Source: Candidatus Zhuqueibacterota bacterium (GTDB taxonomy: Bacteria; BS750m-G25). Taken from it: a stretch of DNA of 17,685 bases. Each line of letters starts with the position of its first letter. Position 1 is the first letter of the stretch. Location: assembly GCA_016783505.1 (NCBI GenBank), contig JADHWK010000046.1, forward strand, positions 1 through 17,685, written 5' to 3'. Shown one piece after another: positions 1 to 6,936 of the stretch. The position numbers were made by a program, and so were the translations under genes. Under the pieces are notes generated by a model. It searched no databases. It saw only the letters and a program-made list of their open reading frames with translations, and was not told where the DNA came from.

Positions 1-234
1 CACTACATTGATAGAAGGATCACCCTTCAGAAAAAGGTCAATGATCTAACGGTAAGTAACAAGAAATTGAAAGACATGCCCCATTCCATAATGGGATCCC
101 TGTCAAAGCTCAGCGAACAAATCGAGAAAATATCGGATCTAAAGCACGGTATCGAACACGGTTTCATTCAGAGCATGAAACAGTCCATTGCCGATATTTC
201 CGTTATGTTAGCCGAACAAGCTTCAGTGAAATAA
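1..234 (+). CDS. 3' end of an unknown coiled-coil-like protein (partial)
   Basis: An open frame runs from the first base to a TAA at 232-234, giving the last 77 residues of a protein whose start lies outside the window. The visible part is rich in Lys, Glu, Gln, Ser and Ile with hydrophobic residues at heptad-like spacing (for example KLSEQIEKISDLKHGIEHG), which suggests a coiled coil. No catalytic motif or membrane segment is visible. I do not recognise a family. It ends 18 bases before a tRNA gene on the same strand, so the two may share a transcript. That this is real coding sequence is inferred from the open frame and amphipathic pattern only. Confidence 0.55.
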   Translation, partial: HYIDRRITLQKKVNDLTVSNKKLKDMPHSIMGSLSKLSEQIEKISDLKHGIEHGFIQSMKQSIADISVMLAEQASVK

Positions 235-252
235 TTGTAAGATTTAGCTTTT

Positions 253-325
253 GCGCCAGTAGCTCAGGGGATAGAGCACAGGCCTCCGGAGCCTGGTGTC
301 GTGGGTTCGAATCCCTCCTGGCGTA
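253..325 (+). tRNA. tRNA-Arg (anticodon CCG)
   Basis: A complete 73-nt cloverleaf can be folded by eye. The acceptor stem is 253-259 with 318-324 (one terminal G-T pair). The D stem is GCTC/GAGC. The anticodon stem CAGGC/GCCTG encloses loop CTCCGGA with anticodon CCG at 286-288, reading CGG (Arg). The T arm contains GGTTCGAATCC, with one T-T mismatch in its stem. The discriminator is A325 and the 3' CCA is not encoded. It is intact, unlike the broken tRNA-Arg(CCT) fragment near 12.7 kb. Confidence 0.95.
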
Positions 326-378
326 CAAAGATCAAATTAACGGACAAGAAATTTAGAGTTAATTTTTACAATGGTGCT

Positions 379-582
379 ATGAAAGTTATAATGGCTCGGC
401 GAGTTCCTCTGTCGAAGATGGACCGGTCGTTTGATTTGAAATTTTGGGAAAAGGTAGGTGTGGAGGGAAAATGGGAAGCAGCTTGGGACATGACAATCGA
501 GGTGCAGAGAATCCGGGGTGAAAATGGGGATCAACCAAGACTTCAAAGATCTGTTCAGAATATTAAACGAGTTCGGTATTAG
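379..582 (+). CDS. Small conserved-type protein paired with the downstream nucleotidyltransferase
   Basis: This 67-residue ORF would normally be dismissed, but it carries a pattern I associate with small proteins encoded directly upstream of stand-alone nucleotidyltransferase-fold genes: an N-terminal LSxMDRSFDLxFW block, a central WEAAWDM block and a C-terminal RLQRSVQNIKR block. It is charged and has no membrane segment. The frame stays open upstream into the tRNA, so the start must be internal: ATG 379, or ATG 391, which has a weak GAAAG upstream. It overlaps the next gene by 59 bases in another frame, implying translational coupling. The arrangement resembles a toxin-antitoxin-like pair, with this as the small partner. 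The function is inferred and family recognition is from memory. Confidence 0.65.
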   Translation: MKVIMARRVPLSKMDRSFDLKFWEKVGVEGKWEAAWDMTIEVQRIRGENGDQPRLQRSVQNIKRVRY

Positions 583-982
583 GTATCTGGTAGTGGGTGC
601 TTATGCGCTCATTTACTACACTGAACCAAGATTTACGAAGGATTTGGATATTTGGATTGAACCTTCTCCTGATAATGCGAAAAAAGTATGGCAGGCATTG
701 GTAAAGTACGGTGCTCCGATGATTGATATATCCCCGGAGGATTTTTGTAATCCAGAGATCGTTTATCAGATCGGGGTTGAACCAAATCGTATTGATGTAA
801 TGATGGATATTGCAGGCGTTGTGTTTGTAGATGCCTGGGTAAACCGGGTTGAAAGTACTTACGGAGATGAGCAGATTCATTTGATAAGCCTGGACGATCT
901 GATTCGAGCGAAAAGAAAGGCCGGGCGTCTTCAGGACAGATTGGATCTGGAACTATTGGAAAAAACAAGAAAGAAGGATTAA
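524..982 (+). CDS. Nucleotidyltransferase-fold protein (MNT/AbiEii-like, DUF6036-like)
   Basis: A 152-residue protein with a compact polymerase-beta-type nucleotidyltransferase fold. The glycine-containing helix start VVGAYAL (about 23-29) is followed by the acidic metal-binding strand DLDIWIE, with Asp40 and Asp42. A further acidic strand (RIDVMMD) and a C-terminal ISLDDLIRAKRKAGRLQD segment are typical of stand-alone nucleotidyltransferases next to small partner genes. Such proteins include HEPN/MNT-type and AbiEii-type antitoxins or toxins that add nucleotides to protein or tRNA targets; which applies here is unknown. ATG 524 is preferred because family members begin close to this point; GTG 518 in the same frame is an alternative. 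It overlaps the upstream small gene by 59 bases and ends 10 bases before proS. Confidence 0.75.
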   Translation: MGINQDFKDLFRILNEFGIRYLVVGAYALIYYTEPRFTKDLDIWIEPSPDNAKKVWQALVKYGAPMIDISPEDFCNPEIVYQIGVEPNRIDVMMDIAGVVFVDAWVNRVESTYGDEQIHLISLDDLIRAKRKAGRLQDRLDLELLEKTRKKD

Positions 983-992
983 AAATTAACTT

Positions 993-2702
993 ATGCGTCT
1001 TTCTGAAGGATTTATTCCAACATTAAAAGAAATTCCCAGGGAGGCTGAGCTTCCCTCCCACCGCCTTATGCTCCGTGCCGGACTAATTAGGATGCTGGCC
1101 GCTGGCATCTACAGTTATCTACCCCTTGGTTGGCGGGTGGCCAAGCGCGTGATTACTATTATCAGGGAAGAGATGGACCGGATCGGTGGTCAGGAAACAT
1201 TCCTGCCCGCCATTAATCCCCTTGAAGTCTGGCAGGAGACGGGTAGGGCGGCCGATTTCGGGGATATGATGTTTCAATTCAAGGACAGGCGTGGCCGGGG
1301 GATGTGTCTGGCCCCCACCCATGAGGAGGTCATCTGCGACCTGGCCCGCATTCACATCCGTTCCTACCGGGACCTGCCCCAGATCTGGTATCAGATTCAG
1401 ACCAAATTCCGGGACGAACCCCGGCCCCGGTCGGGTGTCTTGCGAGCCAGGCAGTTTATTATGAAAGATTCATACTCATTGGACGCCGTCGAGGAGGGGT
1501 TGGATAGGAGTTACCAGCTTCATCGGGAAGCCTACCAGCGAATCTTCACCCGGTGCGGTCTGGACTTTATTATCGTTGGGGCATCCAGTGGACTCATGGG
1601 GGGGTCGGGTTCCCAGGAATTTATGCTGATTTCGGACAGCGGAGAGGACACGGTGGTTACCTGCCCCTCGTGCCATTACGCCGCTAACCTGGAGGTGGCT
1701 ACGTCGGTCAAAGAACAGATGGCCGAGGATGCCTTCTCCGGGGATACTCAACTGCGGGAAGTCCATACCCCCGGGAAAAGAACCGTCGAAGAAGTCTCTG
1801 GATTTTTACATATTCCCAAATCTAAGCTGATCAAATCCCTGCTGTTTATAGCCGAACAGGGTCCGGTAATGGCCCTCATTTCGGGGGATGATGACTTAAA
1901 TGAGGCTAAATTGATGACGGCTGTGGGGGCCTTCCGACCCGCCCATCAGGAAGAGGTGCGACAGATCTGCAAGGCGGAAGCCGGGTTTATCGGTCCCATA
2001 GAGCTGGAAGGAGTAACCATCCTGGGGGATCTTACCCTGACCAGGACCAAAGGAATGGCCACCGGTGCCAATCGGGACGACTATCACATCGTCGGCATTG
2101 ACGTGGCCCGGGACGTGCAGGTGGAAAAATTTGTAGACTTAAGAATCGTTGGCGATGGGGAGGGATGTCCACAATGCGCCCGGCCGCTTAAGGTTATCAA
2201 CGCCATTGAAATCGGCCACATCTTTAGATTGGGAACCAAATATTCCCAGAGTATGGGAGCTACTTTTCTCGATGAGAAAGGAAGAGAAAACCCCATTATT
2301 ATGGGGAGCTATGGGATCGGCATTGGCCGCATCATCGCCGCCGCTATCGAACAAAACCACGATAAAAACGGCATCATCTGGCCCCTGAATATAGCCCCTT
2401 ACCAAATACATATTCTCTCCCTAAACGCTGATCACCATAAATGTCAAACGGTGAGCGAAGATCTCTATCAAATCCTTACCCGGGAGGGTTGGGAATGTCT
2501 CTTCGATGACCGAAGACTAAGAGCCGGGGTAAAATTTAAGGATGCTGATCTTTTGGGAATGCCCATCCAGATTGTCGTGGGCGAAAAAAACCTGGCGGAA
2601 GATAAGGTGGAAATAATATTACGAAAGGACGGTTCTCGGAAAATTATCGCCATTGACGGAGTGGGGAAAGAGGTTAAAAAAATATTGACTCAAAAGAAAT
2701 AA
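993..2702 (+). CDS. proS: Proline--tRNA ligase (bacterial type, with editing domain)
   Basis: Charges tRNA-Pro with proline in the cytoplasm. The 569-residue length fits the bacterial ProS type. The N-terminal class II catalytic core shows the expected start (ASHRLMLRAGLIR-like block), the THEEV segment, and motif 2 with FRDEPRPRSGVLRARQF. A YbaK-like insertion (roughly residues 250-395, containing KSKLIKSLLFIA and ALISGDDDLNEAKL) is the editing domain that clears mischarged Ala-tRNA-Pro. Motif 3 appears as GSYGIGIGRIIAAAIEQ near 440, and the C-terminal anticodon-binding domain begins at WPLNIAPYQIHIL. The gene follows the nucleotidyltransferase by 10 bases and may be co-transcribed with it. 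No strong ribosome binding site is seen at ATG 993. The 3' end contains a promoter for the next gene. Confidence 0.97.
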   Translation: MRLSEGFIPTLKEIPREAELPSHRLMLRAGLIRMLAAGIYSYLPLGWRVAKRVITIIREEMDRIGGQETFLPAINPLEVWQETGRAADFGDMMFQFKDRRGRGMCLAPTHEEVICDLARIHIRSYRDLPQIWYQIQTKFRDEPRPRSGVLRARQFIMKDSYSLDAVEEGLDRSYQLHREAYQRIFTRCGLDFIIVGASSGLMGGSGSQEFMLISDSGEDTVVTCPSCHYAANLEVATSVKEQMAEDAFSGDTQLREVHTPGKRTVEEVSGFLHIPKSKLIKSLLFIAEQGPVMALISGDDDLNEAKLMTAVGAFRPAHQEEVRQICKAEAGFIGPIELEGVTILGDLTLTRTKGMATGANRDDYHIVGIDVARDVQVEKFVDLRIVGDGEGCPQCARPLKVINAIEIGHIFRLGTKYSQSMGATFLDEKGRENPIIMGSYGIGIGRIIAAAIEQNHDKNGIIWPLNIAPYQIHILSLNADHHKCQTVSEDLYQILTREGWECLFDDRRLRAGVKFKDADLLGMPIQIVVGEKNLAEDKVEIILRKDGSRKIIAIDGVGKEVKKILTQKK

Positions 2703-2713
2703 ATTAGTATATT
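2685..2713 (+). promoter_or_regulatory. Sigma70-like promoter TTGACT-17-TATATT
   Basis: TTGACT at 2685-2690 and TATATT at 2708-2713 are separated by exactly 17 bases. The -35 box lies inside the last codons of proS. It points to the ORF starting at 2776, which has an AAGGA Shine-Dalgarno-like stretch about 9 bases upstream. The boxes match those of several other candidate promoters in the window. Confidence 0.6.
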
Positions 2714-2775
2714 AAATCATATCATTCGATGTACCTCCAAATTGGAAGAATATCCGAACTATAAGGACTGACTTG

Positions 2776-3288
2776 ATGGGTAAAAGATATAAAAATCCCC
2801 CGATTGCTGAGGCTATATGCGAGTTTCAGTTTGAGCTGAATTCTCCCTGGGATCTTGTTATGCCTGGTCTTGTATATGAGCAAGTGAAGCGAACTTTCCC
2901 TAAAAGGCACCAAGTTAAGGTGCTTGATGTAGGAGTTTCGGCTGACCCGGAGGAAGTGGAAAAACAAGTTCGAACTACTCTTGAGCGATTATATACCTTC
3001 AGAGAGCGAGAAGAGGTCCTATGGTTTCTTGAGAGATATCCGTTTCTTGTCTCGTTATTACTGGATGCATATAAAGAGATTGGAAATTACTTCCCTTATT
3101 CACAGGTCTTTCTTGAGGTAATCACCGATCCGGAAGCAACTGAGGACTCTCAATTGGTAATATTCATTGCTACAAATCTTGCCCCGGATAAGGCTGATGA
3201 CAGGCTTGAGCGGTTCGATGAGGACTGGTGGCTGGACGCCTTAGACCGGGCGCAAGGAAAGCTTTGTATAGACATGGAGTTCCGATGA
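2776..3288 (+). CDS. Probable chimeric ORF: TIGR04255-like N-terminus joined to a second small family
   Basis: A 170-residue protein with no signal peptide or membrane segment. The first roughly 60 residues (KRYKNPPIAEAICEFQFEL, then WDLVMPGLVYEQVK) resemble the start of TIGR04255-family proteins, which are normally much longer. From about residue 65 (VRTTLERLYTFREREEV) the sequence changes character and resembles a different small acidic family, with FLERYPFLVSLLL, LFLEVITDPEA-like and FDEDWWLDALDRAQGKLCI blocks. I read this as an in-frame fusion after deletion or recombination, with the junction near 2965-2972. Both assignments are from memory of the families. Function is unknown; both parts tend to occur sporadically, in defence- or toxin-antitoxin-like settings. 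ATG 2776 is chosen over the overlapping TTG 2773. Confidence 0.7.
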   Translation: MGKRYKNPPIAEAICEFQFELNSPWDLVMPGLVYEQVKRTFPKRHQVKVLDVGVSADPEEVEKQVRTTLERLYTFREREEVLWFLERYPFLVSLLLDAYKEIGNYFPYSQVFLEVITDPEATEDSQLVIFIATNLAPDKADDRLERFDEDWWLDALDRAQGKLCIDMEFR

Positions 3289-3324
3289 GTTTTAATGCAA
3301 TTTTATAAAATATGGAGAATCATC

Positions 3325-3708
3325 ATGCCGGAAAAGAAGAAGGAAACTGGAAAAAAGACCGGGGAAAAAGTGGAAAAGGCGGCAGTGAAAGAGGAATACA
3401 CTAAAGAGGAGATCGAGGAAGGAAAAATACCCGCTCTGTTGGGATACATCTTTTTCCTCTGCGTCGTGCCCCTGTTTGGTTTTAAAGACAACCGATTTGC
3501 CCAGAAACACGGCAAGCAAGGGTTGGCCCTGTTCATTGTCGAGGTCATCGCCCTTCTATTCCTGGTGCCCACCGTCAGTAAAATCTTCTGGTGGATCATA
3601 CTGTTGGCAGCCATCGTGGTAGCCGTTATCGGGATGGTTCATTCCCTTCAGGGAAAATGGTGGCGGATTCCCCTATTGGGAGACTTTCTGGACAAATACG
3701 GACTTTAA
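3325..3708 (+). CDS. DUF4870/Tic20-like small membrane protein
   Basis: A 127-residue protein that begins with a highly charged Lys/Glu segment (residues 1-35, about half Lys or Glu) followed by three hydrophobic stretches: around IPALLGYIFFLCVVPLFGF, ALFIVEVIALLFLVP and IFWWIILLAAIVVAVIGMV. The pattern YIFFLCVVPL, then NRFAQKHGKQGLALF, and a C-terminal WWRIPLLGDF is typical of DUF4870-type inner-membrane proteins of unknown role. ATG 3325 is preferred over ATG 3295 because GGAG at 3314-3317 sits 7 bases upstream and the longer form adds an unrelated leader. The gene is followed by a strong terminator, so it ends a transcription unit. Confidence 0.8.
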   Translation: MPEKKKETGKKTGEKVEKAAVKEEYTKEEIEEGKIPALLGYIFFLCVVPLFGFKDNRFAQKHGKQGLALFIVEVIALLFLVPTVSKIFWWIILLAAIVVAVIGMVHSLQGKWWRIPLLGDFLDKYGL

Positions 3709-3744
3709 CGGGTTTATCCTGAAGGCCCTTTCTGTCTGTTGTGC

Positions 3745-3775
3745 AAAAACCACCTATCCTGCGGGTGGTTTTTTT
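3745..3775 (+). terminator. Rho-independent terminator after the DUF4870-like gene
   Basis: AAAAACCACC (3745-3754) pairs with GGTGGTTTTT (3764-3773) around a 9-base loop, and T residues continue to 3775. The A-rich 5' arm also makes it potentially bidirectional. It separates the membrane-protein gene from the radical SAM gene. Confidence 0.85.
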
Positions 3776-3802
3776 GTGAACACGGTTAGTAATGCTATAT
3801 TT

Positions 3803-4741
3803 ATGTCTACCGATTCTGTAACCTTCCCTTCATATCTTGACCTCCATCAATCAGGGCAACTAAACACCCGGATTGACCGGCTTTTTGAGATATTAGAAAG
3901 TTGCACCCTTTGTCCCCATCAGTGCCGGGTAAACAGGTTGGCCGGGGAAAGGGGGACCTACTGCCGAGCGGGGGTCAAGGCTAAAATTTCCAGCTTCTTC
4001 CCCCATTTCGGTGAAGAGGAGCCCCTAGTAGGAGTGCACGGCTCCGGCACCATCTTTTTTGCTCACTGCAACCTGCATTGTGTCTTCTGCCAGAACTACG
4101 ACATCAGCCATCTAGAGGAAGGAAGGGAAGTTGAGGAGGCCGATCTTGCCAGAATGATGATATATCTCCAGAATCAGGGCTGCCATAATATCAATTTTGT
4201 CACCCCAACCCATTTCGTCCCCCAATGGGTGGCGGCTCTCCCCAAAGCTGTCGAGTTGGGGCTGACCTTACCCATTGTTTATAACTGCGGTGGTTATGAA
4301 TCACTTGAAGTCATAAAATTGTTAGACGGTATAATTGATATTTACATGCCGGACACTAAATTTTCTTCCAATAATGTGGCTAAAAAATACACCCAGGCCA
4401 AAAACTATGCGGATATCCTCTGGGGGGTTCTTAAGGAGATGCACCGTCAGGTTGGAAACTTAAGGCTTGATGGTCAAGGGATTACCACCCGGGGGCTCTT
4501 GATCCGTCATCTGGTAATGCCCAATGACCTGTCCGGGACTGACAAAACCGTGCATTTTATTGCTGAACAGCTTTCACGGGATAGCTACGTGAATATCATG
4601 ACTCAGTACCGTCCCTGTCACCAGGCCCAGGTTTATCATGAGATCGCCCGGCGAATTACACCCGAGGAATATCGAAAGGCGGTGCGGATAGCCAGGGATG
4701 CCGGTCTTTGGCAGGGATTCGGAGTTAATTTAGTCATTTAG
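3803..4741 (+). CDS. Radical SAM protein, PflX-type (COG1313-like, PFL-activase homologue)
   Basis: A 312-residue protein with the radical SAM signature CX3CX2C as CNLHCVFCQN (Cys 89, 93, 96 from this start), which ligates the 4Fe-4S cluster that cleaves S-adenosylmethionine. An upstream Cys-rich block, CTLCPHQCRVNR with a later GTYC (Cys 34, 37, 41, 54), is typical of this family and may bind a second cluster. Further family blocks are NINFVTPTHF, YNCGGYES, DIYMPDTKF and GLLIRHLVMPN. Members are annotated as homologues of pyruvate formate-lyase activating enzyme; the glycyl-radical or other substrate is generally unknown and no partner is visible here. ATG 3803 is chosen because the in-frame GTG at 3776 abuts the T-tract of the terminator and could not be preceded by a leader from a promoter beyond it. 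Confidence 0.9.
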   Translation: MSTDSVTFPSYLDLHQSGQLNTRIDRLFEILESCTLCPHQCRVNRLAGERGTYCRAGVKAKISSFFPHFGEEEPLVGVHGSGTIFFAHCNLHCVFCQNYDISHLEEGREVEEADLARMMIYLQNQGCHNINFVTPTHFVPQWVAALPKAVELGLTLPIVYNCGGYESLEVIKLLDGIIDIYMPDTKFSSNNVAKKYTQAKNYADILWGVLKEMHRQVGNLRLDGQGITTRGLLIRHLVMPNDLSGTDKTVHFIAEQLSRDSYVNIMTQYRPCHQAQVYHEIARRITPEEYRKAVRIARDAGLWQGFGVNLVI

Positions 4742-4942
4742 TTATTAGGTTATTAAGTCATTAAAAAATAATAAATTTGTGCCTTTTTGATGAAGATATT
4801 GTCATTGAAAGGATAGGAATATCACAATTAGATAGAGCAGGAGTTTAACAATCGGTCAAGTCAGGCTCCCGACTGATGTAAATTTGCAATTCTAGCCCAC
4901 GGTTCTACGATCCAATAACCCAATAACTTAATTACATAATAA
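4742..4942. repeat. Imperfect 21-bp inverted repeat flanking an intergenic segment
   Basis: The arm at 4742-4762 (starting TTATTAGGTTATTAAG) is the reverse complement of 4922-4942 (starting AATAACTTAATTAC) at 18 of 21 positions. The arms bracket most of the gap between the radical SAM gene and plsY, with no ORF inside. The arms are AT-rich, so chance similarity is possible. The segment also contains one copy of an 18-bp motif shared with the gap after gpsA. Confidence 0.4.
4860..4877 (+). repeat. 18-bp dispersed motif, copy 1
   Basis: GTCAGGCTCCCGACTGAT here and GTCAGGCGCCCGACTGAT at 6731-6748 differ at one base. Both copies are intergenic, in the same orientation, and bracket the plsY-gpsA pair. 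The ends (GTCAG/CTGAT) can form a short stem with one G-T pair. Function unknown. Confidence 0.5.
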
Positions 4943-4964
4943 CTTAATTTTCTAGAAAAAGGGG

Positions 4965-4993
4965 TTGCTTTTTTATAAAAAAATTACGATATT
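4965..4993 (+). promoter_or_regulatory. Candidate promoter for plsY-gpsA (TTGCTT-17-GATATT)
   Basis: TTGCTT (4965-4970) and GATATT (4988-4993) are 17 bases apart. A start of transcription 6-7 bases downstream would fall at or next to the plsY ATG at 5000, giving an mRNA with almost no leader. This fits the absence of any Shine-Dalgarno sequence before plsY. Confidence 0.4.
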
Positions 4994-4999
4994 TAACAT

Positions 5000-5629
5000 A
5001 TGAATATTCTATTCATCATCATTATTAGCTATCTTTTGGGATCGTTTCCCACCAGCATTATTGTGGGGAGAATTCTCAAGGGCATAGACATTCGAAACTA
5101 CGGCAGCGAAAACGCCGGGGCCACCAACACCTTTCGGGTGCTGGGGTGGAAGGCGGGTATGCTGGTACTGTTAGTTGACATGGCAAAGGGGCTTCTGGCC
5201 GTCACCCTCATTACAAAATATTTCGGTGATCCTAAAGAAATGGGTCGCTTTGCCGATCTTTCCCCCATTATTGCTGGATCGGCGGTCATCCTGGGGCATA
5301 TCTATACAGCCTTCGCCCGTTTTAAGGGGGGAAAGGGAGTGGGCACTGCCACCGGGGTCATCATAGGCATCGCCCCACTGACCTCGCTGGTATGCATTTT
5401 GATATGGTTAATGATTGTCCTTACCACCAGATTTGTTTCCGTTGCTTCTCTGGCAGCAGCCTGCTGCTTTCCCCTGATTACCCTTCTGCGAAAAGATTTC
5501 GACCTACCACTTTTGATCTTTAGCGTCCTTTTACCCTTGGTTATCGTTTATACCCATCGAGAGAACATCCGTCGCCTCTTTAAAGGTGAGGAAAATAGAT
5601 TAAGGAAGGGGTGGCTCTCATTTAAGTGA
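5000..5629 (+). CDS. plsY: Glycerol-3-phosphate acyltransferase PlsY
   Basis: An integral membrane enzyme that transfers an acyl group from acyl-phosphate to glycerol 3-phosphate, giving lysophosphatidic acid, the first step of bacterial phospholipid synthesis. The 209 residues are within the usual PlsY range. The three family motifs are present: GSFPTS with GSENAGATNTFRVLG near the N-terminus, the glycine-rich FKGGKGVGTATGV block in the middle, and the C-terminal YTHRENIRRLFKGEENR. Hydrophobic segments alternate with these loops, as expected for a polytopic protein. The start at ATG 5000 matches the family N-terminus although no ribosome binding site is seen. It lies directly upstream of gpsA, whose product makes the glycerol 3-phosphate it consumes. 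Confidence 0.96.
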   Translation: MNILFIIIISYLLGSFPTSIIVGRILKGIDIRNYGSENAGATNTFRVLGWKAGMLVLLVDMAKGLLAVTLITKYFGDPKEMGRFADLSPIIAGSAVILGHIYTAFARFKGGKGVGTATGVIIGIAPLTSLVCILIWLMIVLTTRFVSVASLAAACCFPLITLLRKDFDLPLLIFSVLLPLVIVYTHRENIRRLFKGEENRLRKGWLSFK

Positions 5630-5634
5630 TCCCT

Positions 5635-6639
5635 ATGAAAAAGGATGTTGGTGTTTTAGGGGCCGGGAGTTGGGGAACCACCCTGGCCATTTTATTACAC
5701 GGTAACGGGCATCGGGTTTCATTGTGGGAATTTCGTGCCCGGGCCGCCAGGGAGTTAGCCCTCTTTCGGGAGAACCGTGAATTCCTGCCAGGGGTCGCCA
5801 TTCCCCCTGACATTATCATTTCATCGGATTTTTATCAGGTGGCGTCTGAAAAAGCCATCCTGGTCACTGCCGTTCCCTCCCATGTGCTGAGATCAGTGGG
5901 CGAAAAACTGCACTCTATTGATCTGAACCGTACATTGGTGGTTAACGTATCCAAGGGTATTGAGAATCAAAGCTTGAAGCGTATGTCTGAGGTCCTATCA
6001 GATACGGTTAAGGGGTTTGATCTAAAGAGGTTCGTTGCATTGTCGGGCCCAAGCCACGCCGAAGAGGTCAGTCAACGCATGCCGACCACGGTGGTGGTCG
6101 CCTCAACTTCCATAAAAGCGGCGGAGGAGGTACAACAGGTGTTCATGACCCCCTATTTCCGGGTCTATGCTTCTGATGATCTGGTTGGGGTGGAACTGGG
6201 GGGATCCCTCAAAAACGTCATCGCCATCGCCGCCGGCATCTGCGATGGGTTGGGTTTCGGTGACAACACCAAAGGGGCGTTGTTAACCCGGGGCATGGTG
6301 GAGATCGCCCGCCTGGGAACCGCCATGGGAGCGCGGCCGTCCACCTTTTCGGGCCTGTCCGGCATGGGTGATCTCATTACCACCTGCACCTCCCGCCACT
6401 CCCGCAACCGCTATGTGGGGGAGCAGATCGGAAAGGGAAGAAAATTAAGCGACATCCTGGCGGGGATGGTCATGGTGGCCGAAGGGGTGAGGACAACCCA
6501 ATCGGCCTATGACCTGGCCCAAAAACACGGGGTTGACATACCCATTACTACCGAAGTTTACAACATATTGTTCAAGGATAAAGACCCGGCAACTGCCCTT
6601 CAGGATTTGATGACCCGCCGGGCCAAAGTGGAGGATTAA
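5635..6639 (+). CDS. gpsA: Glycerol-3-phosphate dehydrogenase [NAD(P)+]
   Basis: Reduces dihydroxyacetone phosphate to sn-glycerol 3-phosphate in the cytoplasm, supplying the substrate of PlsY. The protein (334 residues, normal length) opens with the Rossmann dinucleotide loop VGVLGAGSWGTTLA. It shows the family blocks VNVSKGIE, ALSGPSHAEEV, the catalytic-lysine region LGGSLKNVIAIAAGI, GDNTKGALLTRGMVEI and FSGLSGMGDLITTCTS followed by SRHSRNR. ATG 5635, 5 bases after the plsY stop, fits the family start; a GTG at 5626 overlapping the plsY stop is an alternative nine bases upstream. The tight spacing indicates an operon with plsY. A 373-base gene-free segment follows. Confidence 0.97.
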   Translation: MKKDVGVLGAGSWGTTLAILLHGNGHRVSLWEFRARAARELALFRENREFLPGVAIPPDIIISSDFYQVASEKAILVTAVPSHVLRSVGEKLHSIDLNRTLVVNVSKGIENQSLKRMSEVLSDTVKGFDLKRFVALSGPSHAEEVSQRMPTTVVVASTSIKAAEEVQQVFMTPYFRVYASDDLVGVELGGSLKNVIAIAAGICDGLGFGDNTKGALLTRGMVEIARLGTAMGARPSTFSGLSGMGDLITTCTSRHSRNRYVGEQIGKGRKLSDILAGMVMVAEGVRTTQSAYDLAQKHGVDIPITTEVYNILFKDKDPATALQDLMTRRAKVED

Positions 6640-6670
6640 AATTCAGAAGTGTTCTATGAGAAAAATTTAG

Positions 6671-6700
6671 CCTCTTCGGGGTAACTTATCAACCCCGAGG
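6671..6700 (+). other. Hairpin downstream of gpsA
   Basis: CGGGGT (6677-6682) pairs with ACCCCG (6692-6697), and CCT/AGG extends the stem outside a small bulge. There is no following T-run, so it is not a standard intrinsic terminator, but it could stabilise or end the plsY-gpsA message. Confidence 0.4.
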
Positions 6701-6730
6701 TTCGGTGAAATTTCTGAGATGTTCGGTTCG

Positions 6731-6748
6731 GTCAGGCGCCCGACTGAT
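6731..6748 (+). repeat. 18-bp dispersed motif, copy 2
   Basis: Second copy of the motif at 4860-4877, identical at 17 of 18 positions. It lies in the gene-free segment after gpsA, just left of a larger inverted repeat. Confidence 0.5.
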
Positions 6749-6762
6749 ACGTCATAGGGTTG

Positions 6763-6936
6763 CGGTTGGGCAGCTCGTCTCGTCATTCGTTGAGCGGTTA
6801 TGGGAAATAAAACAAAGCACATAAAGAGTTTTTACGATTTAGATGTCTATAAACTTATCGCTTGCATAGATAAGGTTCGGTGAACGTAAGGATGAACGCA
6901 ACCGACAGACGGACGACGATACGAGCAGCGCAACCG
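6763..6936. repeat. Long imperfect inverted repeat in the gpsA-asnS gap
   Basis: The 24-base arm 6763-6786 is the reverse complement of 6913-6936 at 20 of 24 positions, and weaker complementarity continues inward for about 13 bases. The roughly 100-base interior holds a smaller hairpin (CTTATC/GATAAG around 6854-6874). A 12-base direct repeat, AGGTTCGGTGAA, occurs at 6698-6709 and 6873-6884. No ORF is present in 6640-7012. It may be a degenerate miniature mobile element or a structured RNA; nothing here decides between them. Confidence 0.45.

Noticed and set aside
301-378. Upstream extension of the small ORF at 379 into the tRNA
   Set aside because: It would begin with a GTG inside the T arm of an intact tRNA-Arg gene; internal ATG 379 or 391 is far more likely.
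2139-2411. Antisense open frame within proS, and similar frames in asnS, gpsA and the kinase gene
   Set aside because: They are other-frame shadows of strongly supported genes, with no domain, no ribosome binding site and no independent support.
3776-3802. GTG start for the radical SAM gene
   Set aside because: The GTG directly follows the terminator T-tract, leaving no room for a ribosome binding site outside the hairpin, and the extra residues are not family-like.
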